A stretch of 50,000 nt of DNA from Bigelowiella natans CCMP2755 (taxonomy: Eukaryota > Cercozoa > Chlorarachniophyceae), in NCBI GenBank assembly GCA_000320545.1, contig ADNK01000595.1, positions 1 to 50,000 of the forward strand, given 5' to 3'. Positions 1 to 10,518 of this stretch are shown here, in pieces. The position numbers were made by a program, and so were the translations under genes. The first letter of the stretch is position 1. Each line of letters begins with the position of its first letter. The notes beneath the pieces are model-generated. The model was not told where the DNA came from and searched no databases. It was given only the letters and a program-made list of their open reading frames with translations.

Positions 1-648
1 AGCTTTATCATGCTTATCCGTCCATACTTGAGCAGCTCCCTGCATAAGCAAATCCTTGATTGGCGCAGCGATCTGCCAGAAGCCTTTCATGTATTCCAAA
101 TAATAAATGAATAAACCAATAAGACGGCGCACATGCCTTAAGAACCGCCTCCCCTTTATTGGACGCTCTAGCTTGTCTATAGCAATCGTACGCTTAGGAT
201 CTGGGTAGTGCGTCTTCGCCTCCTTGATCAAACCTACTGCCGCAAGTCGCTTTGGAAAAATATGCAATTTAGTAGCACTTTGATAATTGTTATATTTTTC
301 ACACTGTTGCATAAATTTAGCGAAACCTACAAGCGCTTGCATCGGCGACTGGCCTATAGTAAAGAAGTCGTCGAAGTGCATAACAGTATCTGGTATCCCA
401 ACAAGGAACCTTGTAGCCATTTCCTCGACCCATACTTGAGGAGCATTCTTGTACCCCATCGGTAGGCCCTCGCTCGCGAATGACGCGAAAAGAGTAACGA
501 ATACAAATACCAATTTTGTAAACTCGGTCATACCAAGCTGTCTCCATGCAGCTTTACTATCAGAGACTATAACCCATTGAGCATTCATTAATTTTCTTAC
601 TGTATCCCGAGTTACAGGGCAAACAGCATACATAAGCTCCACGAGCTT
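1..648 (-). pseudogene. Reverse transcriptase continuation in a shifted frame
   Basis: On the minus strand a frame open from 648 to the window edge (216 codons, no stop) continues the RT that stops at 647. It contains GLPMGYKNAPQVW (the conserved G-x-NAP strand), then VMHFDDFF where family members have Y-x-D-D, and then the thumb-like LIGLFIYYLEYMKGFW and IAAPIKDLL, which match the Ty3 pattern LGLxxYYRxFIxxF..IAxPLxxLL. The join to the upstream ORF fits loss of one A in the AAAT at about 650, which would give the usual R-L-N-K. So the copy carries a +1 shift inside the RT palm. The catalytic tyrosine is replaced by His (HFDD), either a family trait or decay. Partial: the rest of pol is outside the window. 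Confidence 0.75.
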
Positions 649-3325
649 ATTTCAGGCGGCCCATCGCCACCACGACGCGTGTTAATGCTTTTCCTTTGTC
701 ATATACACAGAAAGCTGGCGACGCCCACTCTGAAGTATTATTTGTTACCTTATAACATAACCCATCACTTACCATTTGGTCGAGCTTGAGCTTCATAAGC
801 TTAAGTTTATTCGGCTCCAAATGATAAGGCCGCTGGCGAACCGGCTTGCAGCCCGGCTTCAGCCATCGCTTAATATCATGCGGTTCCCGTAATTTATACT
901 TGCCCACCTCCGGTAGTTTTATCACAAAATACTTCCGGAAGCGGCATATGATAGTACGAAGATAATAGAATTGCTGTAAACCAGGCAGCAAGCTCTCCTT
1001 CGTAACCATCTCGCGCTCCAGGCGATCAAGCATGTCCAGCACGTGCCCGCTTACCAAGTCTGAGTTAGCAACCTCACGCTGGTCGCCAAACTCCGACAAC
1101 GGTACAATACTGGATAACCGCTGGAGAAGCACTCCATCAGATTCGATGGGATTTGCCATCGATTTAACATCGATATCAGGCAAATCCTGTGCTTTAATTA
1201 TATCATCATGATTATTTACGAAATCATGATCCACTGTATTACGTAGTTCTTTTCGAACTACAGACGACACCTCCTCCTCCCCCGGCAATTCTCCCACGGC
1301 ATTTGTATCCATACTACAAATCTCGCCGGGAGCTGCCGCCATCGGAGGCATATCCATCCCCATAACTGTAACGACAGTCGCCGAAAGCACGTCGACGCTG
1401 CAGGGGTATGAATTTACGATTTCACCATTAATGGTGACAACTCGCTTTACAGGGTCAGGATCCTTAACAGAATTAATGCCATTCATGTTAAGGGTACCTA
1501 TTCCCAATACGAAGTCCTGCGAGACCGGTCCAGATAATACCAGAGCACAAATACGGAGTTTAACATATGCTCCATGCTTCTTGTATTTTTTAATCTGGAC
1601 GGTAAAATCGACCTCCCGCAGAATTTTATTTTTAATCGATGAATTAAGGCCACCCACCTCACCTACCATCGGCCTATATCCAAACCTAACACCAGAGGAC
1701 TTTAACTTTTGGTATAGAGCCTCTGAAATGGTAGTAGGTTGAGCGCCATCGTCGATTAATCCAAGTACTGCAACGGCGCCGTCATCCGCCTGCAGGAAGC
1801 ATTTAACTTTCTTCCGAGACCTCAAACTTGGGTCTCGTTCGTAGTGACGACGCTCACTTTCCTTTATTAAGTTAGGAAGTGACTGGGAATTAACCTGTAG
1901 GAGCGATGCTTCCATATTCTGCTTGGGAGCATCGGCTGATTCCTCACAGGTATGAGAGGCTAAACCGACAGGTGCCCCTCCAACAGGTTTTAAACTCCCA
2001 GCATTATGGAGAAACTTACACTTATCTCCATAATGGCATTTACCTTTCTGGAAAAGCCTACAGTCCTGGGTTTTCATCCTAGAAAGTTGCTCAGGCGTAT
2101 ACTTCTTAGAAACCTTCTTACTTTGTACATTTTGCTTGATATGCAAAAATTTGCACTTATCGCCATATTTACACTTCCCGCGCTTAAAATGCACGCATTC
2201 GCGTTGCACAGCGGGTCCTGTAACCGTAGAGGCATTAGCATGGAGAGGGTGAGCCGTAAATTTATAATAGCTCTCCTCCAGTGGCCTCAAGAACTTAACA
2301 AGCTCATCCACATCATACGGGCGAAACCCGTTGAGTGGCGCGATGAACCTATCATATAACCGATGCCCTACCAACAAGCGCCGGAAGTATCGCAGCTTGT
2401 TAGTATGACTAAAACGTAGCCCAGCAAACTCTAGAAGAAGCTCGCTAAACTGCCGGTGTATCACGTCCACGTAATGATACCGCTTCCGCCGGAGAAAGTC
2501 GAGCTTATCCTCGAAGTCCCGCTGAAGCTTTTCCTTATCCTCCTCATCGCAGAGATGCTCCAGGGCCATTTCAAACTGGTCCTCCGGGCTCTCGGAGGCA
2601 TACCGGTTCCTTACTGCTTCCCGACGTAGCCTCTCAAGCGTATGAGAGGATAAGCACGTCTGGAAATATTTATAACCAAACCCCAAGTCGGCTTGACCGA
2701 CCAGAGCAGCGTGTGCTTTAATTTCATTATAAAGCCCACGAGCTTTCCTACGGAACTGTGCCGGGCTCATAGTAGCCACACACAGCTTGCCTTTAATAGG
2801 GCAGTGCCGTCGAAACGAATCGATAGCACCCGTAATATCCCTGACCGAAGGCTGCAGCCTAGCCTTCCGCTCCATCGGCTCCGCCATGCCTGGCGGAGCA
2901 TAATCCGGGTCCCTACACTTCTTGAGCATGTAGGCCCAAGTACGTACAGTTACCCCTTTATCCACACAACGATAAAATACAAACTCTCTGGACTCTGGGT
3001 CATTAGCTACCATTTTAACCAAGTTATCAACGCCCTTATCGATCCCGTCGCAGTGCAAAACAAATTTTGCAACTCTTCGGGCATCGTAAACACCTAAGTC
3101 CCCAAACTGCTCCAGAACTTCCTCCATAGTCAGGGAAGACCGGGCGCCCGTTCCAAGCTTATACTTTCGCTCAGAAGCCACGGGCTGAGCCACCGGGATG
3201 CCATCCCGAAGCCCATAGCCTCCCGTCGAAACTTCCGAATTTCCTATCTCGGTCCCTTTGCCCTCAGCTTCCCCAACATGGTCACTTGTCTCCTCCTGAG
3301 ACCCAAATAAGTTCCCTTGATCCAT
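647..3325 (-). CDS. Retrotransposon Gag-protease-RT(start) polyprotein with two CCCH zinc fingers
   Basis: This 892-aa ORF encodes the 5' half of a retroelement polyprotein. Residues 1-370 are a charged, helical Gag-like region without clear motifs. About residues 377-395 and 421-439 are two near-identical fingers of spacing C-x7-C-x5-C-x3-H (CVHFKRGKC..CKFLH and CRLFQKGKC..CKFLH). They stand where retroelements usually have CCHC knuckles and presumably bind RNA. About residue 520 has a retropepsin-like motif, LGLIDDGAQPTTIS, with D-D-G in place of the common D-T/S-G. The last 60 residues (RPYHLEPNKLK.. to VVVAMGRLK) are the beginning of a Ty3-type reverse transcriptase. The ORF stops there at a TAA that looks like a one-base insertion (see the 1-648 entry). 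The start ATG lies about 16 nt after the possible primer-binding site. Function in replication is inferred from domain order; this copy is probably dead. Confidence 0.85.
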   Translation of the reverse strand: MDQGNLFGSQEETSDHVGEAEGKGTEIGNSEVSTGGYGLRDGIPVAQPVASERKYKLGTGARSSLTMEEVLEQFGDLGVYDARRVAKFVLHCDGIDKGVDNLVKMVANDPESREFVFYRCVDKGVTVRTWAYMLKKCRDPDYAPPGMAEPMERKARLQPSVRDITGAIDSFRRHCPIKGKLCVATMSPAQFRRKARGLYNEIKAHAALVGQADLGFGYKYFQTCLSSHTLERLRREAVRNRYASESPEDQFEMALEHLCDEEDKEKLQRDFEDKLDFLRRKRYHYVDVIHRQFSELLLEFAGLRFSHTNKLRYFRRLLVGHRLYDRFIAPLNGFRPYDVDELVKFLRPLEESYYKFTAHPLHANASTVTGPAVQRECVHFKRGKCKYGDKCKFLHIKQNVQSKKVSKKYTPEQLSRMKTQDCRLFQKGKCHYGDKCKFLHNAGSLKPVGGAPVGLASHTCEESADAPKQNMEASLLQVNSQSLPNLIKESERRHYERDPSLRSRKKVKCFLQADDGAVAVLGLIDDGAQPTTISEALYQKLKSSGVRFGYRPMVGEVGGLNSSIKNKILREVDFTVQIKKYKKHGAYVKLRICALVLSGPVSQDFVLGIGTLNMNGINSVKDPDPVKRVVTINGEIVNSYPCSVDVLSATVVTVMGMDMPPMAAAPGEICSMDTNAVGELPGEEEVSSVVRKELRNTVDHDFVNNHDDIIKAQDLPDIDVKSMANPIESDGVLLQRLSSIVPLSEFGDQREVANSDLVSGHVLDMLDRLEREMVTKESLLPGLQQFYYLRTIICRFRKYFVIKLPEVGKYKLREPHDIKRWLKPGCKPVRQRPYHLEPNKLKLMKLKLDQMVSDGLCYKVTNNTSEWASPAFCVYDKGKALTRVVVAMGRLK

Positions 3326-3352
3326 AGTTCAACGTAGTTCGTCCGCTACCAG

Positions 3353-3924
3353 TGTAGTTGTATTGCGCAGCGCTAACAACACAACTGTGCAATGTATGCT
3401 TTTACAATGCTTTAAATCCACAAAACTAAAACCCTGTTGAATAGATAACATGACATGAGCATGCATGAGCAAACTACCAAAGGAGAAAGCTTACCGCTTG
3501 CTTGCGGGTCTTTTAGAGTGTGCTAAACTAGCGCGTTGCGCGCCAATACACATCATGTGCTGGGCACACAGCGTCCCCAGCAGCAACATGCTACGCAGCA
3601 GCAGTTGCCCAAAATATTAGGGAAAATGTAGGCCATTTTCCCCTATAATATTACAATACGTAGGCCGACTCCATGTCGTAAGTAAAATACCGAGGGTGCT
3701 CCTAGGAACATCCACGGTTGGGGAAACAACCGAGAAGGATGTTCCCAGTTGCACGTGCCCCCTCCTATAACTGTATTTCCGGGCATGTAACTCACGTTAC
3801 ATGCCCCTATATGACTAACTAAGGCACAGGAACGATAGCCTGAACCTATATAAACATGCTCACATGCAAATGTAAGATATAATAAAGCACAGCATGCACT
3901 ACCATTTATGCTATGCATGTACAT
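3353..3924 (-). repeat. Possible 5' LTR of the minus-strand retroelement, with strong hairpins
   Basis: Non-coding. It holds several inverted repeats: GGGAAAATG/CATTTTCCC near 3619-3642; a nested pair at 3704-3744 with outer arms GGAACATCC/GGATGTTCC and inner arms CGGTTG/CAACCG; and GGGCATGTAA/TTACATGCCC at 3780-3808. A TATATA box lies at 3845-3851 and reads on both strands. Position just upstream of a possible primer-binding site and the Gag ATG suggests LTR plus leader. The ends are not proven, since the other LTR is outside the window. Confidence 0.35.
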
Positions 3925-4130
3925 GCGCGCTTACATGCATTTGGTGGTCGCAAACTGACCACAAGCTCGGATGAGGAAAGTGGTGACTCCTCACCGTCTG
4001 AGTCTTCGAGCAGTGGGGAAGAAGACGAGGACGGACCTCCCGCACTGGAGGGGAAAATGAGCAGGAGGCCGGCTCACCACGGACCTTGCACATCGTCTTG
4101 AGTTCTTGCGAACTCAAAAGAAAGGGGGGA
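3913..4130 (+). mobile_element. 3' tail and polypurine tract of a second, plus-strand LTR element
   Basis: A short plus-strand frame (3913-4101) ends in an acidic Ser/Glu/Asp-rich tail (SSGEEDEDGPPALEG) and stops at TGA. It is followed by AAAAGAAAGGGGGGA (4116-4130), which is what a retroelement polypurine tract looks like, and then directly by TGATGTGGTCATGC at 4131, a plausible TG start of a 3' LTR. The frame has no coding support upstream of 3913, where the minus-strand element's presumed LTR begins, so the first element may have inserted into this one. Inferred from layout only; the tail matches no named domain. Confidence 0.35.
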
Positions 4131-4646
4131 TGATGTGGTCATGCATCATCCTGATGCATGCATGCATGCATGTCGCGCCTGGTTGCGGCGGACATGCGGA
4201 CACAGCGTGGCGCTCATGGGCGCCCATTGTTGTCACATTGGCGCCCACATTGGCGCCTGTTTGGCAACATTGGCGCCCACACTGGCGCCTGTTCAGCGGC
4301 CCGTTGGCAGGGGGCGCTTGGGACGCAACCGGCTTTGCGACGAGCGGCGTGACCGGCCTTGCGACGAGCGGTTGTCGTTGCGGTCATTGTCATCATTGGC
4401 ATCATTGTTGTCACATTGCGACAAGCGGTTGTCGTGATGGTGCGGGGGTGACAAGTTGGTTGCCAAAGGGGGCTGCGACAGGAGCAGCAAGCACATTGTC
4501 ATCATCAACAAATGGTCAACAGGGAGGGGATTGAACGGAGGGGATTGCCTCCGTTTGATCGACACAGAGGGAAGCGAGCGGAGGGGATTGCCTCCGTGTC
4601 AAATTGAGTCCAGTGAACGGAGGGGATTGCAGTTGGTGAACGGCAA
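4131..4646. repeat. Block of short direct and inverted repeats, possible LTR
   Basis: Begins with ATGCATGCATGCATGC. Two copies of a roughly 27-bp unit with paired GGCGCC palindromes lie at 4236-4293. TTGCGACGAGCGG occurs twice (4335, 4359) with a variant TTGCGACAAGCGG near 4416. At 4535-4554 and 4578-4597 are two copies of a perfect hairpin (stem CGGAGG/CCTCCG around GGATTG), with a third half-copy at 4617-4630 that has lost the right arm. Overlapping ORFs here are low-complexity and I do not call any. Likely LTR or LTR-proximal sequence. Confidence 0.45.
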
Positions 4647-5759
4647 TCACACCTCCGCAATTGAACCAATCGGCGGTGGGCCGAAAGGAAGCAGAGGCAG
4701 AGACACGAAGAGGACGAAGAGCAAGCAGCGACCCTGGGGAGGTGTCGGTGCGAGGCAGGGAGAGGCAAGACAGCGTCGAGGTGGTGTTGCCTGGTCGGGT
4801 GATGTTTCAGACGGAGTTCTGGCATTCGCAATTGTTGAGACTGGGCAGGAATCACACCGGCGACGGCGCCGGTTTGTGTTTTCCGTTGATTGCTCCGACA
4901 TTGCGCGACGTGTTGCGGGCGCAAGCGCGGCGCAGAGGGACAATTGCACTGACAACGCATTCTTGAATGTCGCAAGTTTCTGTTCCTCAGTGACCTTGCA
5001 TCCTTGACAACCTGGGTCTCGGACTAGATTTGCGCACCTCGTTCGGTGGTCAATTGCAGTCTCGGAATCCTTTTGCCTGTCGACAGCTCGCCATTCATTC
5101 AGCAGCATGGGGAGAGAGTTGAGATCCATTTCACCAACGAACTCCTCCATTGGCGCGTGGACATCGGTGCCCCCTTGCACCTCGTGTTCCATTTTCAATT
5201 GATTGACGCGCTCGCTTCCTGACTTGTGTGTGTTCTCTGAAGATTTCTTCATCAACATTGGCCAGGTGGTCTTCGCTGCGTCGTTCGCGTCTGGACATGC
5301 TTCTTCGAGTTTGTCCTTGGTGTCTGTCCACCATCGGCGTGCCTCTCCGCGAGATCCATCGCAAGTGGGTGGGTTCAACGTGACCTTGCTCACTGCCGTG
5401 GGTTTGATGATCCTTGACTTGTTTTCCACTGCAGGCGCCTTCACATCGTCACCAACGTTGGAGTTCCTGCTGTTCGTCGCAGGCTGGAACAAGTCCCTCC
5501 ATGCCGTGATGATCCTGGTGGGCGGCCTGATCGTGGACAAATGCGTCGCCACCTCTTCGGCCGCGGCGTCAAACGTGAATTGGTCGTGCTCCTTGATCAG
5601 GGCACCGCGAATCAGCGCGAGTTCTAGCTTGGTTGCTTTCCCGTTTCGCAGCGCGACGAGCATTTCCTCCCGTGCTTTGACGTCGTCCGGGTCCTGCGCG
5701 AATGCATCAATGGCATTGATGATCGCCAAGCGCAGTTCCTTGCGTGATGGTTGTGCCAT
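4647..5759 (-). pseudogene. Gag-like ORF of a third retroelement, 3' part degenerate
   Basis: About 370 aa from the ATG at 5759, which has a good context (CACCATGG); the frame is open further upstream to 5885 but without support. Residues 1-60 are helical (MAQPSRKELRLAIINAIDAF). About residues 140-165 read NPPTCDGSRGEARRWWTDTK, the P-x-(F/C)-DG-x2-GEA-x2-WW pattern common in Ty3/gypsy Gag. The rest is helical and charged. The last 80 residues turn into Arg/Pro/Leu-rich sequence without a zinc knuckle, and no protease or RT follows to the left, where the repeat block starts. It therefore looks truncated. It is unlike the CCCH Gag at 647-3325. Could also be a domesticated gag. Confidence 0.5.
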
Positions 5760-7187
5760 GGTGAATGGGTGTTGGTTTCCCTTGTTTGTGGAAGCCAGAT
5801 GTGGGTCGATGGTCAATTGAGCTGTGTTTGAATTGCATGTCGCGACTTGTGCATGCAGCAATGCCATGAGCGCGCTGCGGAACATTCTGCGAACCTTCTT
5901 GCGACATGTTCTGTTCTGCTGCAGCCAAGCATTGCAGCGACTACTCCAAGTCAGCCATTGCTACGCATCACAAGGTGGATGTCAACACACATGCTGGCAT
6001 GCAGACACGGCACTACGCCACACTGGCATGTCAGCATGCGATCTAGCGATGCAGGCAGCTTGGAACGTGCTAGCGTGTCGTTTGTGTCATCGCGTCATCG
6101 CCACAACAACTCTAGGACTAGACAAATGGACGCAGCAGAGAACAAACCAACTTTTGTCATCGACTTCCCAGACAACATTCAGACATGAGGATTGCAATCT
6201 CGCAATGCGTCTCATGCGATCGGTCCGTGCTTGCTAGCTAGCTAGCTTGGCGGCGGCATTTTTGGGCATGCACGGCAAAGTTTTGCATGATCTCTAGATC
6301 TAGTGATGTTCAGAAAAATCGATGCAACAGTCGTGTTGAAAATGTGACAGAGAGTGAGCTCTTCAACAACTGTTAAACGTCTCATTACACAAATATAATA
6401 TTAATTTCAGAGAGATACATACATACGTACGTACATAAATTTAATCATTACTACTTACCATGATTAGTTACGTGTAATACCTACAGCAACTGTTATTTTT
6501 AAAAACCAATTTTCAGGTTGACTTGATACTATCAAAACCACCTGCTATTGTGTGCTGCTCCTACTATTAGTACATGAGCTGCTACTTACTTCTACTTCTA
6601 ATACTACTACTACTTTTATTATTACTACTACTACTACTACTACCATCTAATAAAACAACGGTAGTAGCACTACTACTGATTCTATTAATTATAATTCATC
6701 GATTAATCCTACTATAATTACTACTATCCACTACATTTAACTACCGCTGTCGGTAATGAGTACCGCTCCACAAATATCACCCGGATAAAAATAATACTGT
6801 CCGAATGTCCGAAGAGTGTCCGGAAGGTGTGTACGGGAGGACAAGTTACTTACAATACTACGCGTGGTCGGTGGAAGGTAAAGCTAACGCTGGCGAGTAT
6901 TCAGTAAGAAAGGAACATAGTCGTACTCCCGAAAGGACAACAAGGAAAGAGAATGAGAAAAAGCAATGCAGCTAGTTGACTAAATACGAGACAATTAGGG
7001 TAGCTGCTGTCATCGTCCCATCTACACATCTACTTCGCTTAAACCCCCCCTCCGCTCCTCTTCCTCATCCTCTCGCCGCTCTTTTTCTTCCCCTTGTCGC
7101 ATCAAGTAATTCCTGTGCTGCATCACCGCACCGCCACCCGATAGCGCTCCATTACGAACTGGAAGGCCTTCTGGTTGCACCCATTCC
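5760..7187. other. Intergenic region; possible last transportin exon at its right end
   Basis: 5890-6300 is rich in GCATGC and GCTAGC (for example GCTAGCTAGCTAGC at 6233-6246) and may be the 5' LTR or leader of the gag-like element. 6560-6740 holds imperfect (ACT)n/(TAC)n. No gene is called on either strand. At 7187 a minus-strand acceptor (TTAGGCTAG) opens a frame whose phase fits the end of transportin exon 16 and reads KEWVQPEGLPVR. It could be the last transportin exon, but the match to the usual C-terminus is weak. Confidence 0.5.
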
Positions 7188-7197
7188 CTAGCCTAAG

Positions 7198-7228
<31 letters not shown>

Positions 7229-7236
7229 AATGATGA
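7198..7236. repeat. (GAT)n microsatellite
   Basis: About eleven near-perfect GAT units, just left of the possible last transportin acceptor, inside what would be the last intron. Confidence 0.9.
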
Positions 7237-7461
7237 TTATGGTGATGATCAACGTGGTAGTAGTGTGGCGGTAGAGATGACTATGATGATGCGCTGCCAC
7301 GAGGGGGACAACATCCAAAATAATTTTTTTCAATTTTGACATGACGGAGGTGAGAAATTACTAACTCTGAGAACCTCAAATCCATATAGAACATATGTGG
7401 TAAATTTCGGATAGAGTACATCCAATAGACTAGTGACTGCTGCGGCAGATTGTGCACTCAC

Positions 7462-10400
7462 TTTGCGCCCATCATTTGGTGAAGCCCCTTGAGAATAGTG
7501 TGGAACATGTTTGCCATGCCCTCCGAGGGTTGCGAGCAGGACGCTATGGCGATGATCAGCTCGGGGACCGCGTTTACAATACCCTGTACGTTTAATGAAT
7601 ATGAAGAGTCATCAAATTGTTCAAAAATATGCACACACCACACACACAAACATACTAGAACATACACCGCCACTGTACGGCCGAACGGCAGACCGACCGA
7701 CCTTCGGGTTCTTGTGAATGCAGCTACACAGACCGCGGAAGGCGTGCTCCCGTTCTTTCGGATCCAGTATGCGGCATAAGTTGTTGCACCATGCCTTGGA
7801 AAAATGGTGCAGATGCGGTGCGACGATTTCGGGCGACACTAGCCCGAGTCTCCCCATGGTGATTGCGGCATTCTCCATCAAGCTTGGGTTATTATAATCC
7901 TTCACTGCGCCGTTGAGGATCGGCACCAATCTTTGCATCAATCCGGGGATATATCTAGTCAAATATAGGTAGCGGGGGGGATTGATCAGAACGTTATTTG
8001 AAGACGGACAGACTTATTATTTGAGGACGGACAGTTTGATAGACTGCTCTCTTATCATATCCAATCAGCTCCTCCCTCACTCGACCATTCTCATCACATC
8101 ATCAATAACAATCGCGCGATCGCGCGTGCGCGCGTGCGCATGCGTGCGTGTGTCGTTTGTGTTCCGGACTTGGCCATGTCGTTCCCGCCAGCATGGAAGG
8201 CCATCTCCCCGAGCGCCCACGACGCGTTGTTACACACCGACGAGGACTTGTGCGGGTCGATGTTGGCGGCGGAGATCGGGATAAACTTGTCGAAGTGCGG
8301 CTTCAGGTGCCCTATGCACGCCCTGGCCAGGTCTCCGAGGAGCGCGAACGCGCTCTGGCGGACGTCGCCATCGGGGTCCTTGAGGCACTCGAACAGCAGC
8401 ATCAGGCACTTGCTGTTGCCCACGAGCGACGCCACCGAACTACCCAGCCCGTCCGCAATCCCTAACGAACGAACGACGATGACGAAGACGAATGATCGAT
8501 CCGTTCATTGGTTGATCGACGGGTGCTGTAACAGCAACTGATAATAATAATAGTCCGAGATGGCGGATACGTATATAGCTACTTGATACTACTTCTACTG
8601 CTGCTGCTGTATCACCCCCGCATTGCTCTCTGACTACGACTGTTACGACTACTTTCTGCTGCTACCTGCTAGTAGGTCCAGGGAAACCACGATGAACTCC
8701 TTCTCGGAGGAGGCAGCTGCCACCACAGTCACAAAGGAAAGAAGATACAAATCCAAAGATTGATATGCAATCAGAAAAATATCCATGGGGGGAGGGAGGG
8801 GACGATAATAGTACGGACTGAGAAAACTACGCCGATAGTTGTGGTTCCGCAACGATAGCGGTGTCGCCGTTCGGGGGACAAAAATCATCGGGTAATTTCC
8901 ATGAAAAACGACGCGGCTCCGCTGCATGTTTCTGCTACTTCATACACGTTTACCGTGATCGTAGCTTAGGCGGGCGTTCTCCCCCATCTTACGGACTCGG
9001 TTTTGCTCGACCAGAGTGTTGTGGATGATCTGAAGGCATCTGTTGAATATGGGCTGCGCGAATGGCAGGAACCTGTAAGGAGGGGGGTGGGGGGGGGAGC
9101 AAGGCGTAGAATGAAGACAAGAGAAATTCAAAGCAACATTTCTGCTACACGACTTGTTTTCCGGGACAATAGACGCCGATGTTATACGACGAGCTACGAG
9201 GCAAACTGAGCCGCCTCGCAGTGCAGGCTGGACATCCGTAGCAATGTTTTTCGCTGCACAGCACTCTTTCTCATCTACTCGCCCTCTCATATCCTCCCCT
9301 TGCCACCCCCCTTATCCTACTCAATATCATTTCGCATACCCGGACCGAACAGCAACCGCGATGGCTGAGAGGCACTCCCCTATTGGAAAGAGGTTTCTAT
9401 CACGGTCGTCTAGTTTGTTCCAACGCTGTATCAGCGGTGGCATCAAGATCTTGATGAGCTCTTTGCGATTCAGCGCAGGACCAGCCGCCTCTGCGAGCGA
9501 GCCTAATGGATACGATACGGGTGGTGAGCTAAGTAGTAATAAGAGGTGTACGTACGGGGGGGGGGGGGGGTCTTCTGCTTTTCAGGAGATATCAGAAGCC
9601 ACGCACGCGCACACGCGCGGGGTTGGAGAGGGGGGGGGAGGCAGGGGAGGCTCTACCTATTGCGTCGTAAAGCAGAAGCATGTTCTTGGCCTGGTACTTC
9701 TGCAGCGCAAACGTTAGGTTCTTCAGGATCGGCTCGAGGTACGGAACCAGCCGCCCTCTCGCTTGCTCTTCTAAGATGGCGAACGCCGAGCAGGCCGCTT
9801 CCTGCACGGCCTTGTTCTTGTCGAGAACCCGCTGAAGGAGCTGCACCATCAACGGCTTGAAGTACCTTTTCGGACATCAAAGAGAGAGAATATGTGTGTT
9901 TGGTTAGGATGGTGGTTTGTGTGAAATATATCATTGCTGGGGCAAGATATCGACGTCGGCCAAACCTTTCTGTTTTCTGACTACTTCAACAAACAATAAC
10001 AGCAATGACAGACATGTACTGCTACTACTACAACTACTACTACTTTTCATCGTCGTCCTTGCCCTTGACGACCCACTTCGCGTAGCGACTCAGCGTCCAG
10101 CACGTTATGCTGCGGATGAGCGGCTTCGGGTGCTTGAGCTGCCCGATGAGGTAGGGTATTAGGTGATGCAGGTGCTTCGATACGCCAGAGAAGCAGCCGT
10201 CCGCAATGGCGCCCAAGGCGAGAATGCCGGCCTCCTGAATCTGCCACTCCGTCTTTTTATCGAGCGATTTCTGCAGCATGGGGAGGAGAAAGGGTAGCAG
10301 CTCATCCTTGTAGACGGTGGCGAGAGTGTCGAGCGCAGCCGCGGCGCACTTGCGCAGGTTCCAGTCCGACGCGTCTTCGTCGTCGTCGTCCCAGTCGTCC

Positions 10401-10481
10401 CCCCCACTGCCGTTGTACGAACTGACTTTGGCAGAGTGGTGCCGCGGCGCGATATCTTGCTCCCGGTCCTGTTGCGAAAAC

Positions 10482-10518
<37 letters not shown>

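Larger units (their letters stand above)
1..3924 (-). mobile_element. Ty3/gypsy-like LTR retrotransposon, 5' portion, 3' part beyond the window
   Basis: A minus-strand retroelement runs off the left edge. Reading from high to low coordinate it has a possible LTR/leader (about 3924-3353), a possible tRNA primer-binding site (TGGTAGCGGAC, minus strand of 3341-3351), then a Gag-protease-start-of-RT reading frame (3325-647), then the rest of the RT palm in another frame (648-1). RNase H, integrase and the 3' LTR would lie left of position 1. The right boundary is a guess: on the minus strand the candidate LTR starts TGTACA at 3924 and ends ACTACA at 3353, which suits TG..CA ends, but no second LTR is visible to confirm it. 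Domain order fits Ty3/gypsy, not copia, because RT follows protease directly. Confidence 0.7.

Noticed and set aside
317-547. 76-aa minus-strand ORF
   Set aside because: Overlaps the RT frame, which has clear motifs; this one is a shadow.
4106-5007. Several overlapping plus and minus ORFs of 60-180 aa
   Set aside because: Produced by GGCGCC/GCGACGAG repeats and by the strand opposite the gag-like ORF; no conserved motif.
5590-5885. Upstream extension of the gag-like ORF to 5885
   Set aside because: The extra 42 residues have no support and a well-placed ATG (CACCATGG) occurs at 5759.
7020-7187. Full 55-residue reading of the possible last transportin exon
   Set aside because: Only the first dozen residues could match the family; the rest is Glu/Arg low-complexity, so I did not include it in the CDS.
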